From Chlorocebus sabaeus (lineage: Eukaryota; Chordata; Mammalia; Primates; Cercopithecidae): DNA of 64,000 nucleotides. This document shows, piece by piece, positions 36,150 through 46,915 of the stretch. Location: assembly GCF_047675955.1 (NCBI RefSeq), contig NC_132916.1, forward strand, positions 66,085,481 through 66,149,480. The letters are read 5' to 3'. Each line of letters opens with the position of its first letter. Position 1 is the stretch's first letter. The notes beneath the pieces were generated by a model. It saw nothing but the letters and a program-made list of their open reading frames with translations. It searched no databases and had not been told where the DNA came from. Made by a program: the position numbers and the translations under genes.

Positions 36150-36606
36150 GAGTATTATTATACAATTGAGTTGTTGATTCATCTAAGAAATAAATAATTT
36201 CTACATGATTTGTTGCAATTATCTGGGAATAAATATTACTATGACCACTTATTCAGAACTTGGTATCTGTATTCATTTCCAAGCATGCATTTAATCCCAC
36301 CACTTGGTAGTCAGTTGAATGTGTGTTCCACACTTACACCACAAAGTAATAATCTTAGTATGGACTTTACATAAGGAAATATTATAAATTAATTCCAATT
36401 CCAATTTATAAAGATATTATTAATTTAGTATCTCTGAATGTTAATTTGGAGAATATTAAATTGATGTAAATTCTCAGTTGTTCTAGATGTAAAAATAAAT
36501 TCTTGATTTATTTTGCTAAGATGGTATAAAACAATAAAATTTAAAAGCCTCAATTTTGCTGATTTTTTACTATTACAAATCATGCTGGAATGGACATTCT
36601 CATATT

Positions 36607-37190
36607 CTGTTTAGTCTTAATCCTTCCCCCACAAAATCCAGTGGAGTCAAGGATCTGGAAACAGACACTTTATTTTGAAGTTGATCCCAGGCACCACAAA
36701 TGAGAAAAGAGAGAAAGGGAAATAGGCAAGAGAAAATGGGCAATAAAGTTACTTCTTAACAAGTTTGAGTACCACAGTTAAACAACTGAGTCACAATCCC
36801 ACTGGGTATTCTGTGGACATACCTTGAGTTAGTTCTACCACAGTACAAGGAAGCTACAAGATTTAACCACTGCCTTTTAGCCCCAATTGCGGAGGAGATT
36901 CCCTTAGGCATTGTTAACACAGGCACATACTGAGTGTTCCTGTGTCCATCAGGAATGTGTCTATCTCATTTGTTTTCAGAGAAAGGAGTTGAGTAGAGAA
37001 GGGTGATGCAGAAACAGGAAGTTACTGTCTAGCAGCAGGTCAGTAGCTGTTTAAAGAAGCGTAGGTGAACTCAGCAGGCCAAAAGGACAGGGAGCATCTA
37101 CTAAATTTGCACATATGTAAGAGTACACTCTAGTGTACAAAGTCAGTAATGATTTCATCACTGAGCTGTCTGTGGCTGTCTATGGCTGTT
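36607..37190 (-). mobile_element. Possible LTR insertion within L1, family unknown
   Basis: This GC-richer block of about 585 bp interrupts the L1. It holds CACTTTATTTTG (an AATAAAG signal on minus) and no coding frame. Its size suggests an LTR, but I could not identify TG...CA ends or a target duplication, so the call is tentative. Confidence 0.35.
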
Positions 37191-37295
37191 TCTTCATCCT
37201 TAAAAGATGTTGCCAAATTGCTCCTCAAGGTTGTACTGCCTAAAGACAATCCTGCCAAAATAATGAAATGTTCCAGTGGTGTAAAATTTTTATCC

Positions 37296-37480
37296 GTATA
37301 TATATAATGGTTATATATATGTGTGTGTATATATATATGGTTAAAATATCAATATTTTTATCAAATATGTATATATAATTTATAATATTAAAAATTATAA
37401 ATTATGGTAAAGTTATATATTTTTATAAATATACATTATAATGTATTATATACATAATTTATATATATAAAAACCATTTT
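37296..37480. repeat. TA-rich low-complexity tract
   Basis: Alternating TA and TG/TA runs with several short self-complementary stretches such as 'tatatataatggttatatata' and 'aatttataatattaaaaatta'. Simple-sequence expansion in an old L1. Confidence 0.85.
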
Positions 37481-37848
37481 GGAAGCATTGTTTTTCTTAT
37501 CAATCCATTAGTTTTTATACTTTAAATTTTCAGTGTCTTTCCCATGTTTTTATTTATTTGTTTTCTGTGCATATTGATTAATTAGATGTGGGGAAGACTA
37601 GCTGGTTGTTCTTAAAAATAATAATTCTAAATGCATAAACAAATTGAGATAAAAATCAGTATTCTTAGACTTTTATAAGTAAACGTATCTGGCAATGGTT
37701 GACCCATAGTTAAACATTTTAGGTCTTTTAGAAAACTCCAAGTAAAAGTTAGATAATTTAACCCTCAGAATTAGATAAGTTATTTTACTTATCATGATTA
37801 TAAATCTGTGAATCAAAATATTTTGACTTTTTATGTGCTTATCCAAGG

Positions 37849-38213
37849 TGACTTGGTCCACTTTCTAGTGCTATAACAGAATACCATACTCGGGTAATAT
37901 ATATTAAGAAAAGAAGTTTATTTTGTTCAAGTTTCTGGAGACTGAAAACTGCAAGAGCATGGTGCTGGAATCTGACTAGGGCCCTCCTGCTGGGATTATG
38001 AATCCCATGGCAGATAGGCAGAAATGCATGAAAGCAGACAAGACAGAGAAGAGGTCAAACTAACCCACTCTCATGATACAGACCTTAATTTATTCATGGG
38101 GGAAGAGGCCTATGACATTATTACTTCTTACAGGTGTCACCTTTTCAATGTTGCTGCACTGAGGATTAAGTTTTCAACCCATGACCTTTGGGCGATGTAC
38201 TAAAACCACAGCA
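37849..38213 (-). mobile_element. MaLR solo LTR (MST/MLT type)
   Basis: On plus it runs from TGACTTGGTCCACTTTCTAG through 'taacagaataccatactcggg' and 'gcactgaggattaagttttcaacccatg' to 'taaaaccacagca', the reverse-complement order of a MaLR LTR. Perfect CAAGG copies at 37844-37848 and 38214-38218 form the 5-bp target duplication. Confidence 0.88.
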
Positions 38214-38396
38214 CAAGGTAACAAATGTATTAATTTACATTGTACATTATAGCACTCTAACCATACAGGGGTCTTAGGATTTTTAAGTAACAAAGTCATT
38301 GGACAAAACCACTTCATTTCTACATTTTTAAATAGCCTTACAGAGATCTAGAAAAGACAAATGTTATAATCCACCTAAATGTGATAATTTTTAGCC

Positions 38397-38668
38397 TATT
38401 TATTTATTTATTTATTTGAGACAGAATCTCGCACTGTTGCCTGGGGTTGGAGTGCAATGGCACGATCTTGGTTCACTGCAACCTCCGCCTCCCGAGTAGC
38501 TGGGATTACAGGTGCACACCACCACACCCAGCTAACTTTTTGTATTTTTAGTAGAGATGAGGTTTCTCTATATTGGCCAGACTGGTCTCGAACTCCTGAC
38601 CTCGCGATCTGCCCGCCCCAGGCTCCCAAAGTGCTAGGATTACAGGCATGAGCCACCATGCCTAGCCT
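38397..38668 (-). mobile_element. AluS SINE with a 31-bp internal deletion
   Basis: A reverse-orientation Alu with an ATTT-rich tail start and CATGCCTAGCC end. Between CCTCCGCCTCC and CGAGTAGCTGGG about 31 bp of the usual body are missing. The loss lies between two CCTCC words, which points to slippage. An AluS by its intact body. Confidence 0.92.
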
Positions 38669-38894
38669 AGCCTTTTTATTTTTGAAGAATTTTAGATCTA
38701 CAGAAAAATAGTACAAAGAATTCCAATATAAACTTAAAAACTTTCCATAATGTGAATATCTGAGTAGAAAAAACAAACTCAGTTTCTCTTACTATACTCT
38801 CACAACATGCTTCTGACACCATATGCAAAGGGCAAAGCAGGCAATAAATTCTACAGCAGGCCCTTGTTGGGTGTCCTCCCACCCAGCTCAATTC

Positions 38895-40175
38895 CCACAC
38901 TCTCTACCTGGAAGTAATGCCACATCCCACGGGTTGAGGACTCAGTTCCACAAGAACGCCCCTCATTTCTGACAGCAATCATAAGCTCCCAGGTTATTTT
39001 GCCTCTCCTTCTGACTGATTATAAATCAGGTTTACCATATCCGCCTCCTTGGGTTCAGTTAATTTACTAGAGGACTCACAGAACTCAAGGAAACATTCAC
39101 TTACCTTTACCAGTTTGTTACAAAACATGTTTTAAAGGATAAAAATAATCAGATGAAAAGATACATAGAACAAGGTCTGGAGGTATCCCTGCCAAAGGAA
39201 CTTCTGTCTCATAGAGGTGGGGTGTGCTACCCTCCAGGAATGTTCAGCTATCCAGTAACCCCCACTAGTCAGCTAAGCCAGCTTTCCAAAAGCTCTCCAA
39301 ATCTTGTCATTTTGGGTTTTTATGGAGACTTCATTACATAGGCAAGATTGATTAAATCATTGGCCGTTGATGATCAACTGAATTTCATCCCCTCCCTTGA
39401 GGGTAGGGCATGAGGCTGCAAGTCCCAATCCTCTAATCCTGCGGTCAGAGGCATGTGAACCAGAGCAACTCCACCTTAAAAAGGATCTGGGGAAAATGAG
39501 GGTGAAACCTAGTGGGCTGTGTTCCCAGATGGTTAAGGCATTGTAAGTCATAGGATGAGATAGGAGGTCAACACAAAATACAGGTCATAAAGACCTTGCT
39601 GATAAAGCAGTTCGCAGTAAAGGAGCCAGCCAAATCAACCAAAAAAAAAAATTGCAACAAGAGTGACCTCTGGTTGTTTTCACTGCTACAGTCTCACCAG
39701 CACCATGGCAGTTTACAAAGGCCATGGCAATGTCAGGAAGTTACCCTATATGGTCTACAAAGGGGAGGCATGAATAATCCACTCCTTGTGTAGGATATTA
39801 TCAATAAGTAACCATAAAAATGAGCAACCAGCAGCCCCCAGGGCTGCTCTGACCTATGGAGTAGCTATTGTTTTATTCCTTTACTTTCTTAATAAACTTG
39901 CTTTCACTTTGCACTGTGAACTCGCCTTGAATTCTTTCTTGCTTGAGATCCAAGAACCCTCTTTGGGGTCTGGATCGGGACCTCTTTTCTGTAACACTGC
40001 TTTGCTCTTTCTGGTGAGCAGCCCCCATCCTGAAGCTACTTAAGAGAGATGTCAAGCTAAATCAACATATTAGCATACAAAAAGATACTGGTCACCTTGA
40101 AGTTTCCAAAAATTTTAGGAGTTATATACGAGGAAACATACAAAGACCAAGTATATATTTCACAATAGCACAACA
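38895..40175 (-). mobile_element. Older LTR element split by a solo LTR
   Basis: 'aatttactagaggactcacagaactcaaggaaac', 'gggtttttatggagacttcattacataggcaagattgatt', 'gtgagcagcccccatcctgaagctac' and 'ttttaggagttatatacgagg ... gaccaagtatatattt' are familiar as parts of one ancient mammalian LTR. I cannot name it with certainty (LTR16/LTR33-like). Its two halves abut once the segment 39443-39996 and one CTGC copy are removed. Confidence 0.6.
39443..39996 (+). mobile_element. Solo ERV LTR (class I type) with perfect target duplication
   Basis: A 554-bp LTR starting near GGTCAGAGGCATGTGAACC and ending TTTTCTGTAACA. It includes a polyadenylation signal AATAAAC near 39890, 'cttgcttgagatccaagaaccct' and a GATCGGGACCTC end region. 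CTGC flanks it exactly at 39439-39442 and 39997-40000. It recurs widely in primates, but the family name escapes me. Open frames at 39596-40055 are incidental. Confidence 0.85.
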
Positions 40176-41339
40176 TATTACATAACCATACTACATTTAT
40201 GAAAACTAAGAAATTAACATTGGTGCAATAGTATTAACTAAAGTTAGTTCAGAATTTACAAGTTTTGCTAATGCCCTTGTTCTTTTCCAAGATTCTTTCC
40301 AGGATACGACTTTGCATTTAGTCATCATGTCTCCTTGGTCTCCTCCAATCTATCTCAGTTTCTCAGACTTTCTTGTTTATAATGATCTTAAAAGTTAGTT
40401 TGGTCTGTTTTCCATGACTAGTCTAAGGTTACTATGTATTTAGGGGAAAAGTTCCATACAATTGAAGATTTTTTTTTTTTTCTTCCCTCATCTCCTCATA
40501 GCAGGGATATCTTATCACTCATAATGTTAACTTTGAATATTTGATTAAAGTGCCATTTGGTAAATTTTTCACCAAAAGGATTTCCCTTTTCATATGCTAT
40601 TTGATAAACGCTAGTCCTGAAATCCAACCCAAACTCACGGGATGGGAAATTAAGCTCCATCTCCTGGAAGGAGGAGCATCAAAGAATGTATAGACATGTA
40701 TTTAAAACATTACAGCACTCAATAAATATTATGAGGAAGATATCTTGAAGCTAGTTAACTATCTTGTTTCTTCTTAATAGTTTGTCAACTAATCTAGCAT
40801 TCATCAGCAGATCTTGCTTGAAGCAATGACTATGATTTCCTAATGATTATTTTCTTTTCCTTTCATGACTTCCACATTTATTATATGGAATTCTCTAAGT
40901 AAATTTAGCCATTCTACCTCATTTATGTACTTATATAATTGATTATGTCAGTTTGGACTCATGGATACTTATTTTCTGCTTTGTGAGGCTATTCAATATT
41001 CCTACTTTTTATTTTGCTGGCCAAAATATTCCTGCCCCGGGCCTAGAATCAGCAATTATGCCAAGAAGCTTTACTTATTTATTTAATTTTATTGGAGAAA
41101 GTTACTTAGAAACTAATATCTAAGATCTGAGCACAAGAATGTTGTGTGCCAGGCACTCTGAGCAGACAGATTTAGAAAATATATGTGTATGTACATGTGT
41201 ACCGAAAATAAAATTCTAAGCCACCCCAGTTGACTGAAGCATCCCTCTCTTGGCCCAGTGGACCTCAAAGAAACCTGAAAATCTAGTTCAGGCCATGACA
41301 GAAAGAGGATGTTAGACACGTCTCATTATACTCTCCTCC
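40176..41339. other. No recognised feature
   Basis: AT-rich sequence with T-rich runs (40470-40483) and no supported gene. A 68-codon minus-strand frame at 41113-41319 has no motif. Confidence 0.45.
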
Positions 41340-42077
41340 TCAGGAGTTTAGATACAACTGATTAGTGTTATCATTAAATATAAGATCCTAAGACTGTCAA
41401 AACAGACTCTTTGTAGTGATAAGATACCAAATTCCAACTCAACTGTGATACAGCATCACATGACAAATAACAGGCCTTGAAGGAATTCAAATTATTTTAC
41501 CCCAAAATACATTTCTTTGACATATTCTGAAATGGCCCTGCAGAATTGTCTCTTGTGGGTGAAATTTGGAACCTATGGAGAATCTCCTTCTCTTACTAGA
41601 TCTTTTCCTGAGAGTCTGACTCAATTTGAGGTCTGATAAGAGACATTCACCATCTATTTTCTCTGAAGACTGCTACTTGGGAGCTTCATCTACGTAACAA
41701 GAATCTTGGCTTCCACAACCTTCTTATATAAACTCAAACAGTTCTTTATGCTAAATTCAACTTTTTAGTCAGGGCTTAACTCTTTTAAACAAATGCCAGT
41801 CAGGAAATCCTTTAATTCACCTATGATGTGGAAGCCCCACAATTTTGAGATATATCACCTTTCCAAGCCAAGCAAGTGTATACTTTACATGTACTGATTT
41901 TGTCTTTGCCTGTGACTTCTATCTCCTTAAAATGTATTAAACCAAACTGTAACCCAACCACCTGGGGCACATGTTCTCAGGACCATTGGAGGCTGTGTTA
42001 TGGGCCATGGTCCTTAACCTTGACAAAATAAACCTCTAAATTGATTGAGATCTTTTTCAGATATCTTTTAGTTAACA
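41340..42077 (+). mobile_element. MER21-like ERVL LTR
   Basis: The 3' half is characteristic: 'ccttaaaatgtattaaaccaaactgtaacccaaccacctggggcacatg', 'tcaggaccattggaggctgtgttatgggcc', 'aaaataaacctctaaattgattgaga' with an AATAAAC signal, and a GTTAACA end. The 5' boundary is uncertain. Confidence 0.65.
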
Positions 42078-42094
42078 TATGTGTTACTATGTTT

Positions 42095-42250
42095 ACAATA
42101 TAAAATATATATACTATGTATATATATTTTTGTGTATATATGTGTATGTATATATATCTGTATATACATAGGCATGCATACATATACACATATATATGCA
42201 TATACATAGGCATGCATATATGTGTACACACCACACACACACAGACATAC
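42095..42250. repeat. Alternating TA/CA/TG tract with a 38-bp tandem duplication
   Basis: A purine-pyrimidine alternating tract. The 18-mer TATACATAGGCATGCATA occurs at 42163-42180 and again at 42201-42218, so a 38-bp unit is partly duplicated. Short palindromes (GCATGC, TATATA, ATGCAT) abound. Open frames on both strands here (96 and 86 codons) are caused by the stop-poor alternating sequence. Confidence 0.9.
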
Positions 42251-42254
42251 ATAC

Positions 42255-42599
42255 TTGAATTGCTATCTTCAATTTTTACCCAGCACAATAGGATTTATTC
42301 TAGCCTTGTCTCATACCTTATTTGCATTTTTTCTGAAGAAAAATTTGGCTCTAATTATATATATTTATATATTTAATCAACTCTAGTATACATAAAATAG
42401 TTTCAGAATTGAGTAAAAAAAAATACCAAATAAGTGTATATAATTCATTATATATTTATTTTTATAATATTGAATAAAATACTGATTTTCAGTTACTTGT
42501 CAGGTCCATTTTATCTTGTCTCATTCCATGAAGTCTGCCATATATATGAGAAACACTTAGATTCATTCACAACATTCTGCTTGCTGTTCTGGTATTCCA
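42255..42599. other. No recognised feature
   Basis: AT-rich sequence between the dinucleotide tract and old L1-like sequence. Confidence 0.45.
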
Positions 42600-43692
42600 C
42601 AATATCATAATTTATTTGTAATATTTTTCATAAAGTACACTGTGGTGTACAATTATACAAGTTAAAACAAATTATACTCATATATATGCAATGAAATTGC
42701 CATACAGAGCAGTTTCATTACCCTATAATTCTCTGGGGCAGTCCCTTGGGAGTCAAATTCTTAGACTTCATGCCTTCCGATCAAACACTAATTTGTTTCC
42801 CAAACTTAAATTTTGTATGTTTTAGACTTTTGTATAAATTGAATTCTTTCACATGAAAAAATGTATTTAAGATTCATCCATATTATTGCTTGTATCAGTT
42901 TTGTATTTCTTTTTATTGCCAAGTAGCATTTGTTGTATGTATGCAGTAGAGTTTATCCATTCACCTGTTAAAGGGTATCTTGTTTGTTTCTTATTGGCCT
43001 GATGATGAATAAAGAATAAATCAGCTATAAATATTTGCACACAGATACCTTTTGTGTGTAAACATAACTTTTCAATTCACTGGGAAGTATGTGGGGGTGT
43101 GATTATTGATTGTATTAATATTGTATGTTTAAACGTTATAATGGATCATAGATTTGGTCTTTATTATTCTTTAGCAACTTCTTGCAATTATTTCAAAATT
43201 TTCAGTTACAAGAAAGAAAGAAAAAAAAAAAAGAAAGAAACTTTCAAGCGGACTTAAAAAGTGACTGTGAAATTTTGCCTTCCTACCAAAGCTGAAAGAT
43301 TTTTTTTTCCCCCCAGCACATTAGAAATATCATTCCATTGTACATTCATGTGGCTTCAGGTAAAAAGTCGGGTATTTTCTTATTTGTGTGTCTGTCTAAG
43401 CAATGTGTTTCTTTTCTCTGCCTTAAAATTTTCTCTGTCTTTGGATTTAGTTTTGTTTGCTTGTTTGTTCATGTTCTGTTGTTTTGGTTTTCATATGTAT
43501 CTGCCTTCTTGCTCTATGAGAATATGGATCTTTTGTTTGGTGTCTATCACGAATTTAGAACACCGTTAACCATTGTTTCTTTCAGTATATTTTCATCCCT
43601 CATACATCTTTCTTCTGCTTCAATGGCTCCACTAGGTTTATGTTAGATTATATTATATGATGATAATGTTTCACAAATCTTGGAAGTTCTTT

Positions 43693-43996
43693 TTTGTTTT
43701 TTGTTTTTTTTTTGAGATGGAGTTTCACTCTTGTTGCCCAGGCTAAAGTGCAATGGTGCAATCTTGGCTCGCTGCAATCTCTGCCTCCCAGGTTCAAGTG
43801 ATTCTCCTGCTTCAGCCTCCCTAGTAGGTGGGATTACAGGCATGCACCACCATGCCTGGCTAATTTTGTATTTTTAGTAGAGACGGGATTTCTCCATGTT
43901 GGTCAGGCTCATCTCGAACTCCTGACTTCATGTGATCCTCCTGCCTCCGCCTCCCAAAGTGCTGGAATTACAGTCGTGAGCCACTGCCTTCAGTCA
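43693..43996 (-). mobile_element. AluS SINE
   Basis: A full-length reverse-orientation Alu from a T-rich, G-interrupted tail and TTTGAGATGGAGTTTCACTC to GAGCCACTGCCTTCAGTC. It is moderately diverged. Confidence 0.93.
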
Positions 43997-43998
43997 CG

Positions 43999-44001
<3 letters not shown>

Positions 44002-44034
<33 letters not shown>
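44002..44034 (+). repeat. T33 homopolymer
   Basis: Thirty-three consecutive T bases begin five bases after the 5' head of the adjacent reverse-orientation Alu. No second Alu body is attached. Confidence 0.9.
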
Positions 44035-44039
<5 letters not shown>

Positions 44040-44426
44040 AGTTTTTTCTTGCATTAAGCTTTTTCCCCTCTTTGGGAATTTCTATTATCTTCAAACCAGA
44101 TGATTCTTCTTAAGTTTTTAGTCTACTGGTGAGTACATATAATACATTCAGTCTTTCTCAATTCATAAAAAATTTCTATCATTTCAACATAATCATTCGC
44201 CACAGTTTTCATCTCTCTGCTAAAAATACCTATCTGATTTTCCATGTTTCCTATATTTTCAGCTAAAGTCGTTAATATGCTAATTATAGTTATTTTGAAA
44301 TGCCTTCCTGATAGTTCTAAAATCCATGTTATATCTAACTCATATTTGTAAACTTTTTGAAAAACATTATGAGGTTTTTTTGTTTGTTTGTTTGTTTGTT
44401 TGTTTAAGCTCATCAGCTATTGTTAG

Positions 44427-45638
44427 TGTGTCCAGCATGGGTAAGTTCTTGGTCTCACTGACTTTCAGAAGGAAGCTGTGAACCCTCGCGGTGAGTGTTA
44501 CAGTTTTTAAAGATGGTGTGTCCAGAGTTTGTTCCTTCAGACATTCAGATGTGTCTGGAGCTTCTTCCTTCTGGTGGATTCGTGGTCTCACCATCAGGAA
44601 TGAAGCTACAAACCTTCATGGTGAGTGTTACAGCTCTTAAACGCAGCACGTCTGGAGTTGTTCATTCTTCCCTGTGGGTTCATGACCCTGCTAGCTTCTG
44701 GGGAACCCAGCAGGTTGCTGCTGGCTAGCTCTAGGCAGCCAGCTTTTATTCCCTTATCTGACCTCACCCATATCCTGCTGATTGGTCCATTTTACAGAGC
44801 GCTGATTGGTTCATTTTATAGAGAGCTAATTGGTCCGTTTTGACAGAGTGCTGATTGGTGCCTTCATAATCCTTGAGCTAGACATAGAGTGCTAGCCAGA
44901 AAAGTTCTCCAAGTCCCCACCAGATTAGCTAGATATAGAACACTGATTGGTGCACATACAATCCTCTGGCTAGATATAAAAGTTCTCTAAGTCTCCATCG
45001 AGTTCAGGAGCCCAGCTGGCTTCACCTAGTGGATCCTGCACCAGGGCTGCAGGTGGAGCTGCCCGCCAGTCCCCAGCCATGCCTGCACTCCTCAGTCCTT
45101 GGGAAGTCCATGAAACTGGGTGCCACAGAGCAGGGGGCGGCACCCTTGGGGAGGCGCTAGCTGTCCACCACAGCGGGGGAGCTCAGACATGGCAGGCTGC
45201 AGGTCCCGAGCCCTGCCCCCCAGGGAGCCAGATAAATCCGCTAGAATTTGAGTGCAGTGTCGGTGGGCCAGCACTCCTGGGGGACCCGGGGCAACCTCCA
45301 CAGCTGCTGGCCCGGGTGCTAAGCCCCTCACTGCCCTGGGCCGGGGCTGCCAGCCGGTGCTGTGTGTGTGGGGATGCCAAGCCCATTCCCATGTCCCACG
45401 GAACTCGCACTGGAACTCGCACTGGCCAGCGAGGGCCGGGGCAGCCCCAGTTCCTGTCCGTGCCTCTTCCTCCACACTTCGCTACAAGCAGAGGGAGGCA
45501 GCTCTGGCCTCAGCCAGCCCAGAGAGGGGCTCCTACAGTGCCATGGCAGGCTGAAGGGCTCCTCAAGCACTGCCAGAGTGGATTCCCAGGCGGACGAGGT
45601 GCTGAGAGTGAAGGTTGCTAGCACATTGTCACCTCTCA
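44427..45638 (-). mobile_element. LTR12 (HERV9) solo LTR, long form
   Basis: Read on minus, it starts TGAGAGGTGACAATGTGC and ends GGACACA, the known LTR12 ends. TTAG (44423-44426) and TTAA (45639-45642) form a 4-bp duplication with one change. The U3 holds a GC-rich block (about 45060-45560) and five CCAAT boxes (ATTGG on plus at 44781, 44805, 44829, 44854 and 44946), the NF-Y-type array for which LTR12 promoters are known. The U5 has repeated 'gtgagtgttacag' units. The usual AATAAA segment seems deleted near 44690-44730. Frames up to 180 codons in the GC-rich block are not genes. No HERV9 interior is attached. Confidence 0.93.
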
Positions 45639-46915
45639 TTAATGTTAGTGTATATTTTGTGTGACCCAAGACAATTATTCTAGCATTGTGGTCCAGGGAA
45701 GCCAAAAGATTGGACATTCCTGAGTCCTGGAAAGAAATTTGGCATAGTCTTAAGTTTGATTCTTGCTTAGATTGCTAGGTTTTGTATTTTTGTTTGACTT
45801 TGGGTCCCCTCTGTGCTGCTCCTCAGGAGAATCTCTTACTACCAGTGTCCCAACTGTATTCCCATAATATGTTTACTCAACATTTATTGTAGTGGTGATT
45901 GTCTCCTTTCAAAAGAAAGGGAGAAGAGATGAAAGCTCTCTGTTGTTCTCAACATGGTCTCAGAATTATGGTTTTCAGAAACATTCTTGCCTCTCCCTCT
46001 GGATACAATGTTGACTCTAGTAGTTATACCATTCCCTCCCTCAAGGCAACAGGTTTGCTATTTCCTGTTCCCCAACCCCCAGCAGCAGTAGGTTCTTATA
46101 CGCATCCCCAGGCTATACTTGTGTTGTCCTTCACTCTAAAAATTAAATACTATGTTTCATAGGGAAGACAGAGAGATGGATTCTGGCCCAATTTTGACAG
46201 TGATTGCTCGTCTTATTCTCCAATCAACACCGCCAGTCAAGGTTTCTCATGGTTTTCCCAAATGTTCCTTTGAGCAACTATGGTATCCCTGAAGAAAAAA
46301 TATTGCAACAGGGTGTAAATTCCTCTATGTCTGTGGCTCCCAATTGTTCTTTATCAATGTTTTATAAATTTCTAGCTGGTTCTTCTTACTGGGTTATCAG
46401 GTGGTATTGGGGCCAACTAGACAAATGCTAAATAAAGGTCTGTTTCTTTCTGATGACTTCTGCGTGTCTCTAAGTTTCAGTTCAGTTGTTTTTCCTGTGA
46501 TCTCAGTCTCTTCTATTTTCAAGAAGAGTAATTAATTTGCCATGTGCCCTTCCAATTTCTTGTTGTAAGTGCAAGAGTTAACCTCTTTTCACCTTTCTAC
46601 GTGACTGAGCTGAAAATGGAATACTGAGAACTATTTAAAACTGAAAATAACTAAGAGATCACATTGGGTTCAATTTTATTATTTACCAGTGAGAAAACTG
46701 AGACGTTAGTGTTCATATAGAAAAATACAGCTGCTTATTTGGAAAACAATCCCAGCATTAAAAATGTCTGAATCTCAATCTAATATAAATCATAGTAAAT
46801 AATATTTCCGTTAATATTTGTTAACTTCTGTTAATAACTGAGGTTTGTAAGATAAATAAATGTGGAAATAAGTGAGACAAACCTTTCCTTTTGTATTTAT
46901 ATTACGCGTAGATGT
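45639..46915. other. Spacer between two LTR12 copies
   Basis: The first 90 bp ('gttagtgtatattttgtgtgacccaagacaatt ... aagccaaaagattggacattcctg') continue an older repeat broken by the LTR12 on the left. The rest (for example 46150-46480) is not assigned, and no gene is supported. Confidence 0.5.

Larger units (their letters stand above)
36540..37560 (-). mobile_element. Old L1 fragment split by an unassigned insert
   Basis: 'tactattacaaatcatgctggaatggacat' (36567 onward) and 'agatgttgccaaattgctcctcaaggttgta' (37206 onward) are adjacent words of an antisense L1 3' region. They are now separated by about 600 bp of different character (about 36607-37190). The second part continues to about 37560 with expanded TA-rich sequence. 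Divergence fits an L1M. Confidence 0.55.
42600..44426 (-). mobile_element. Old L1M-like antisense sequence, split by an AluS
   Basis: 'aagattcatccatattattgcttgtatcagttttgtatttctttttattgcc' and 'gtttatccattcacctgttaaagg' resemble antisense L1 3' sequence. The later part ('ctgtctttggatttagttttg', 'ttgggaatttctattatcttc') resembles other old L1M segments. An AluS (43693-43996), a T33 tract and a GTTT repeat (about 44378-44405) lie within. The end 'cagctattgttag' resumes after the LTR12. Confidence 0.45.

Noticed and set aside
41998..42376. 96- and 86-codon frames rich in Tyr, Ile and Met
   Set aside because: Both strands are open because the TA/CA dinucleotide tract lacks in-frame stops.
45079..45717. 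Overlapping open frames of 79-180 codons on both strands
   Set aside because: They lie wholly in the GC-rich block of an LTR12, where stops are rare on both strands. No codon pattern, motif or start context supports a gene.
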